Source of the DNA: Anaerolineae bacterium
GTDB taxonomy: Bacteria > Chloroflexota > Anaerolineae > Aggregatilineales > Phototrophicaceae
NCBI GenBank assembly: GCA_028284565.1
Contig: JANQRM010000593.1
Coordinates: 1 to 8,585 of the forward strand
Length of the DNA stretch: 8,585 nucleotides
Reading direction: 5' to 3'
The first letter of the stretch is position 1; every line of letters starts with the position of its first letter. The translations under genes and the position numbers were made by a program. The notes under the pieces are model-generated. The model was not told the DNA's origin. It worked only from the letters and a program-made list of their open reading frames with translations, and made no database searches. This document shows positions 5,156 to 8,585 of the stretch, in pieces.

Positions 5156-5176
5156 GGAGCCATGAGTCCTTTCAGC

Positions 5177-5181
5177 AGGAG
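5177..5181 (+). promoter_or_regulatory. Shine-Dalgarno AGGAG selecting a GTG start
   Basis: AGGAG is 8 bases before GTG 5190 and 20 bases before the next in-frame ATG (5202). The GTG is therefore the preferred start. Confidence 0.7.
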
Positions 5182-5189
5182 CAACCACA

Positions 5190-6197
5190 GTGGCTCAGCA
5201 TATGGAAATCAGTACGGATTTGCTCAACTGGTTACTCGAACCACGTTCACCGACCGTGCGCTATCTCACCATGCGCGATTTACTTGAGCATCCCTCAAAT
5301 GACCCCGAATTGAACACAGCTCATCAAGAAGCTCATGAACAAGGTGCGATTGCCACGATAATTGAGGCAATGGATCAGCGTGGATATTGGTTCAAGCCGG
5401 GCGCAGGCTACAGTCCGAAGTATAAATCAACTGTTTGGACAATCATCATGCTCGCGCAACTCGGAGCTTCCGTTAAACATGAACCCCGCATTGGGGTTGC
5501 ATGTAATCATCTGTTAGATCACGCCCTCACAGAAGATGGACAGTTTGGAACACAAGGAACACCCTCGACAAATATAGATTGTCTACAGGGGAATTTATGT
5601 TCAGCGATGCTTGACCTCAGTATAGAAGATTCGCGATTAACCAACGCATTTGACTGGATGGCACGCAGTGTCACCGGAGAAGGCGTTGCCGCTCGAACAG
5701 AGAAACAAGCCAAACTACGTTTTTATGAAAACAATAGTGGACCACGTTTTCTATGTGGATGGAACAACCATATGGCATGTGCATGGGGAGCGATCAAAGT
5801 CTTGCTTGCTTTCAGCAAATTACCCTCACAGCAACGCACACCACGAATTCAACGTGCAATCGAAATAGGTGTCGATTTTCTATTTAGCCGCGACCCCGCA
5901 CTCGCGGATTACCCGACAGGTAATGATGGTAAGCCAAGCAGAAAATGGTGGAAACTCGGCTTTCCAGTCTTTTATGTCTCAGATTTGCTCCAGAATATCG
6001 AAGCCTTGACAGCACTGGGCTATTGCAAAGACCCACGCTTGAGCAATGCGCTCGACATCATTCGCAACAAACGAGATGAAGATGGACGCTGGGCATTGGA
6101 GAACACCTATAATACTTGGGTGGATTTCGGCGAACTAAAACAACCGAACAAATGGGTAACCCTCCGTGCCTTACGCGTCCTCAGAGCTGTAGCCTAA
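5190..6197 (+). CDS. Terpenoid cyclase-like alpha/alpha-toroid protein ('NifH' misnomer)
   Basis: This 335-residue protein belongs to a family with the squalene-cyclase/prenyltransferase toroid fold that databases often mislabel 'nitrogen fixation protein NifH'. It has no P-loop and is not nitrogenase reductase. Diagnostic stretches: LLEPRSPTVRYLTMRDLL (15-32), GYWFKPGAGYSPKYKSTVW (65-83), the Cys pair CLQGNLC (131-137), CGWNNHMACAWGAIKVLLAF (189-208), KWWKLGFPVFYVSDLL (252-267) and DEDGRWALENTYNTW (296-310), ending KWVTLRALRVLRAV. The DxDD acid motif of squalene-hopene cyclases is absent, so terpene cyclisation is not expected. Conserved Cys/His positions (131, 137, 189, 194, 197) could hold a metal. 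No signal peptide is seen. The GTG start is chosen from its AGGAG. It has its own promoter and converges on the LLM gene with 34 bases between. Substrate and role are unknown. Confidence 0.82.
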   Translation: MAQHMEISTDLLNWLLEPRSPTVRYLTMRDLLEHPSNDPELNTAHQEAHEQGAIATIIEAMDQRGYWFKPGAGYSPKYKSTVWTIIMLAQLGASVKHEPRIGVACNHLLDHALTEDGQFGTQGTPSTNIDCLQGNLCSAMLDLSIEDSRLTNAFDWMARSVTGEGVAARTEKQAKLRFYENNSGPRFLCGWNNHMACAWGAIKVLLAFSKLPSQQRTPRIQRAIEIGVDFLFSRDPALADYPTGNDGKPSRKWWKLGFPVFYVSDLLQNIEALTALGYCKDPRLSNALDIIRNKRDEDGRWALENTYNTWVDFGELKQPNKWVTLRALRVLRAVA

Positions 6198-6231
6198 AGC
6201 ACTTTATGAGGGTTATTTGCAATGAGGTAAG

Positions 6232-7161
6232 CTAATTGTGAAAATGAGGCAACACATCACTCGCTAAGGCTTCAAGGTCATCAAGATTATCAAGCTCAAT
6301 CCACTGCAACATGAAGCGTTCCACACCTGCCTCCGCCCATGCGCCAATTTGGTCAACCACCGCTGAGCCTGTCCCGACGATGAGACCACGTTCTTTCAGC
6401 TCATCCACAGACCGTTCTGATTCCGACAGTCGACTGTCCAATTCCCCTTGCGTCGGCTCATAGATGACCTGCGTCATCAACGAGCGTTTCACATCGCTAT
6501 CAGCGCGTCCTTCCTTGTCGAGCAGTTCTTTGAGCAAGGCATTCCGTTCTTTATACGTCTCCATCGGGATGAACACCCCATTCCACTCATCTGCATATTT
6601 GGCAACGAGTGGCATTGTCCGCTTCGGTCCAGAGCCACCAATCAGTATCGGCGGACCACCCGTCCGCTTTGGACGTGGAAGCAGAATCGCATCGTCCAGC
6701 GAGTAGTGCTTTCCACTATAATTCACTGGTTCATCACTTTTCAGTAATTGCATTGTCATCTCCAGCGCATCTTCCAGCATCTCAAAACGTGTCGGGAAAT
6801 CGTAGAAGGGGATACCAAAATTGTGATGTTCTCGCTCTTGCCAACCCGCACCCATCCCCAAAATCAAGCGACCATTGCTCAAGTCATCGACACACGCGGC
6901 ATAGCGCACCGTCATGCTGGGATGGCGAAAGGTGACAGGCGTTACTAGCGGGCCAAATTCCAGTGTTTCGGTATGGCTTGCGGCATAGGTTAGGGATGTC
7001 CACAATTCCAGCGAATCTTTATCTGGTGGATTGGGATTGGTGAAATGGTCGGAGCGAAACACACATTGGAAGCCCACGCGCTCAGCCGTGGAGAGGATGT
7101 TTTGCCAGCGTTCCCAATTGAGGTCCATTTGTCCTTCAATCATAATGCCAATATGTGTCAT
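6232..7161 (-). CDS. LLM-class (F420-dependent type) oxidoreductase
   Basis: This 309-residue protein is a luciferase-like monooxygenase-fold TIM barrel. MTHIGIMIEGQ opens the first strand; GFQCVFRSDHF (30-40), LEFGPLVTPVTFRHPSM (67-83), LSNGRLILGMGAGWQEREHHNFG (94-116), RFEMLEDALEMTMQLL (125-140), and PPILIGGSGPKRTMPLVAKYADEWN (170-194) are the standard family blocks. The N-terminal GIMIEGQ and the VTFRHP block suit the subgroup usually annotated as F420-dependent; FMN use cannot be excluded. The substrate is unknown. Start at 7161 is supported by GAGGA (7169-7173) 7 bases away. It converges with the toroid gene and lies 106 bases downstream of the membrane protein gene on the same strand, with a possible promoter of its own at 7200. 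Confidence 0.9.
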   Translation of the reverse strand: MTHIGIMIEGQMDLNWERWQNILSTAERVGFQCVFRSDHFTNPNPPDKDSLELWTSLTYAASHTETLEFGPLVTPVTFRHPSMTVRYAACVDDLSNGRLILGMGAGWQEREHHNFGIPFYDFPTRFEMLEDALEMTMQLLKSDEPVNYSGKHYSLDDAILLPRPKRTGGPPILIGGSGPKRTMPLVAKYADEWNGVFIPMETYKERNALLKELLDKEGRADSDVKRSLMTQVIYEPTQGELDSRLSESERSVDELKERGLIVGTGSAVVDQIGAWAEAGVERFMLQWIELDNLDDLEALASDVLPHFHN

Positions 7162-7168
7162 AAGAATG

Positions 7169-7173
7169 TCCTC
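7169..7173 (-). promoter_or_regulatory. Shine-Dalgarno GAGGA of the LLM gene
   Basis: GAGGA on the minus strand ends 7 bases before the ATG at 7161, which supports that start. Confidence 0.65.
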
Positions 7174-7199
7174 ATCGAAATTATCTCTACACGAATCAA

Positions 7200-7205
7200 A
7201 CTATA
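7200..7205 (-). promoter_or_regulatory. Possible -10 box of the LLM gene
   Basis: The minus strand reads GTTATAGTTTG. TATAGT is one base from consensus and would give a leader of about 30 bases. No -35 is seen, and transcription could instead read through from the gene upstream. Confidence 0.3.
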
Positions 7206-7267
7206 ACGCAAAGCAAGCACAGCTGGCGAATGGCATCATGAATTCTTTTGTATTACAAGGAGTTTTG

Positions 7268-8368
7268 TTATTTCACACGTGCATCATACCATGCAGGAAT
7301 CTCACCCATCGCATGAGCAATGTGAACCACGGCGCGTTGTAGATCAGTCACCACAGATTGACGTTCTAAGGGCAGAATTTCGGACTGCATTGCCGCCACC
7401 GCATCAGCAGACTTCACTACAATCTCATCATCTTGTTCCAACATATGCCGAAACTTCCCACCACCCAGATGCAAGTTAATCTCACCATGCTGAACTGTGA
7501 GAGGCAATTCTTTCTTCTTAATCACCTCAGAGGCATAGACCGATTGCACCTGCACATCCGTCATCGACCAGCGTACCCCATTGCCCCAGCGTGCTGTGAT
7601 TTGATTTCGTTGCGGGTCGACCACATAATTATCCGGTTGCGTTCTCAAATGGTAGATTTGCTGGAGGATGAGTCCAACCAATAGTATTCCTACAACCAGT
7701 CCGAGATATGGCAACCACTGGGGATTCGGAATCAACGTTCCAGCATTCGGTAGGGCGATGTCACTCGTAATAGTCAGAACCGAAACCACCAGATAAATCG
7801 CCAGCCACAAGCTATACCAGCCAATCCGCATGACCTTTTGCCTTGCCCAGCTGGAATCACGCCTCAGTTCCAACACACCTTCCACATTTTCGTCCATAGA
7901 CCAAATTCCAAATTGGAGTGGAAGGTCAGGCAAGGGAACTGCCTTAGGAGCTTCTTTTGGTTTAGCAGGCGCATGATAGAACGGCGCATTCACCACAGAC
8001 GCCAATCCAGAACCGGCTTTGACCGCTTCCCCTTCAAAAATGTGAATGTCTGGGTCGGGCCAATGGGCTAATGCACACCAGCGGGTCCCACGAGATTCGG
8101 CAAGGTCGGCAGTTAACACGACACCCAGATGCCACGCTTCATCATCAGGCGACCAGCCGATGACCACCTGTGCAATTTGCGAATAATCCAATTTGCCAGT
8201 TGTGGGTAGGCGACGAGTTGTGCCAAAACGAGGCGAATAATACAGCTCACTGTCATCGCTTGTCGCTTGCAAAAGGGCTTTCGGAGTACCATCGAGAGTC
8301 GAGACTAAACGCCAAACTTGGGATGAAAATTCAATCAGTAGATTTTCGGCGGCGGAAATTCGTGGCAT
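7268..8368 (-). CDS. Two-TM protein of unknown function
   Basis: This 366-residue protein is not one I can name. Residues 1-150 form a soluble, Trp-containing domain (VWRLVSTLDG, VVIGWSPDDEAWHLGVVL, WCALAHWPDPDIHIFEG) that looks like a globular beta-rich module. A proline/lysine linker follows (APAKPKEAPKAVPLPDLP, about 133-150), then two membrane helices (about 183-206 and 217-240), then a C-terminal soluble domain (NQITARWGNGVRWSMTDVQVQSVYASE) that resembles the hydrophilic half of bacterial PH-like membrane proteins; that resemblance is weak. There is no signal peptide, so both soluble parts probably face the cytoplasm. An in-frame GTG at 8413 would add 15 residues, but the -10 box at 8422 would make that form leaderless; ATG 8368 has only a weak GGGA 9 bases upstream. 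Start confidence is moderate. Confidence 0.72.
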   Translation of the reverse strand: MPRISAAENLLIEFSSQVWRLVSTLDGTPKALLQATSDDSELYYSPRFGTTRRLPTTGKLDYSQIAQVVIGWSPDDEAWHLGVVLTADLAESRGTRWCALAHWPDPDIHIFEGEAVKAGSGLASVVNAPFYHAPAKPKEAPKAVPLPDLPLQFGIWSMDENVEGVLELRRDSSWARQKVMRIGWYSLWLAIYLVVSVLTITSDIALPNAGTLIPNPQWLPYLGLVVGILLVGLILQQIYHLRTQPDNYVVDPQRNQITARWGNGVRWSMTDVQVQSVYASEVIKKKELPLTVQHGEINLHLGGGKFRHMLEQDDEIVVKSADAVAAMQSEILPLERQSVVTDLQRAVVHIAHAMGEIPAWYDARVK

Positions 8369-8416
8369 ACCTATCTTTCCCGATGGTTGACTGTCTGCTC
8401 TTATGCATAGCACAAA

Positions 8417-8451
8417 ATGCCATTATCGCAAACTTCTAACGAAAATGGCAT
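8417..8451. promoter_or_regulatory. Inverted repeat with embedded -10 box
   Basis: ATGCCATT (8417-8424) and AATGGCAT (8444-8451) are perfect 8-base arms 19 bases apart. The minus-strand sequence GATAATGG (8420-8427) includes GATAAT, a plausible -10 for the two-TM gene with a start near 8415. The dyad brackets the promoter region, as expected of an operator for a dimeric regulator. Confidence 0.45.
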
Positions 8452-8486
8452 AGCCGAGTTGAACCAGAGCGCATGTTGATATATGG

Positions 8487-8585
8487 CTAGGTTGTCGCGG
8501 ATTCTTGGGTTGGCTCGGCGAAAATAATACGCCCGGTGGGTTTTTGAATGAGCTTGGTCACAGAAACCGGAATGCGGTTGTTCAT
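8487..8585 (-). CDS. C-terminal tail of a gene entering from the right
   Basis: An open frame of 32 residues (MNNRIPVSVTKLIQKPTGRI and onward) ends at TAG 8487-8489 and continues to the right edge. The ending, AEPTQESATT, is polar, as often seen at protein C-termini. An ATG happens to be the last codon in the window, so a tiny 32-residue gene is also possible. The family cannot be told. The 73 bases between its stop and 8414 hold only the inverted repeat at 8417-8451. Confidence 0.45.
   Translation of the reverse strand: MNNRIPVSVTKLIQKPTGRIIFAEPTQESATT

Noticed and set aside
5190..6197. Nitrogenase iron protein NifH
   Set aside because: No P-loop or 4Fe-4S motifs of NifH; the sequence fits an alpha/alpha-toroid protein to which the name is wrongly attached.
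6198..6231. Bidirectional terminator between convergent genes
   Set aside because: Only a 4-5 bp TAAAG/CTTTA dyad with almost no loop is present, and it has no T-run of useful length.
6448..6935. Several plus-strand open frames across the LLM gene
   Set aside because: They mirror a strongly conserved enzyme; their translations are Ser/His/Arg-rich as expected of antisense frames.
8453..8519. GCCGAG ... CTCGGC as a terminator stem
   Set aside because: The arms are 6 bases, with a 55-base gap between them and no T-run; likely chance.
1..8585. tRNA, rRNA, CRISPR array, insertion sequence or attachment site
   Set aside because: I saw no cloverleaf, rRNA-like segment, regularly spaced repeats, transposase or long terminal inverted repeats on either strand.

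Overview
The window reads as a piece of chromosome from an environmental bacterium, most likely a member of the Chloroflexota (Anaerolineae-like). This is an inference from the gene mix: a luciferase-like F420-type oxidoreductase, an alpha/alpha-toroid protein of the kind often mislabelled 'NifH', a PIN-type toxin-antitoxin pair whose antitoxin carries a 'TGxEII..GL..GW' segment, and membrane and Trp-rich proteins of a style I associate with that phylum. No rRNA, tRNA, CRISPR array or insertion sequence is visible. No gap longer than 300 bases lacks a gene.

Layout, left to right. Minus strand: the N-terminus of an acidic protein with GGWH-type repeats (1-195); an AT-rich gene for a class III nucleotidyl cyclase homologue with a separate C-terminal domain (397-1443); and a winged-helix DNA glycosylase-like protein of the AlkZ/HTH_42 family (1536-2657). 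A divergent intergenic region of 68 bp follows. Plus strand: a toxin-antitoxin operon (2726-3389) whose VapC/PIN toxin is broken by a one-base frameshift close to the third active-site aspartate; an AT-rich multi-pass membrane protein (3502-3978); a tightly spaced pair encoding a DinB-like four-helix protein and the RNA 2',3'-cyclic phosphodiesterase ThpR (4078-5090); and a toroid-fold protein with a GTG start (5190-6197). Minus strand again: an LLM-class oxidoreductase (6232-7161), a two-TM protein of unknown function (7268-8368), and the tail of another gene (8487 to the right edge).

Base composition is mosaic. In sampled 60-base lines, the cyclase (541-600) and the membrane protein (3541-3600) each have 18 G/C, against 29 in the glycosylase (1621-1680) and 39 in the DinB-like gene (4141-4200). 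The cyclase, the toxin-antitoxin pair and the membrane protein therefore look like accessory, possibly acquired, cargo among housekeeping-like genes.

Most genes seem to be transcribed singly or in pairs. Several start regions share a good -10 box (TATAAT, often followed by G) without a convincing -35. Clear Shine-Dalgarno sequences allowed four start codons to be moved downstream of the longest ORF. The best leads for something new are the orphan cyclase, which has lost usual specificity and transition-state residues, and the broken toxin beside an intact antitoxin. No complete new system can be demonstrated from this window alone.
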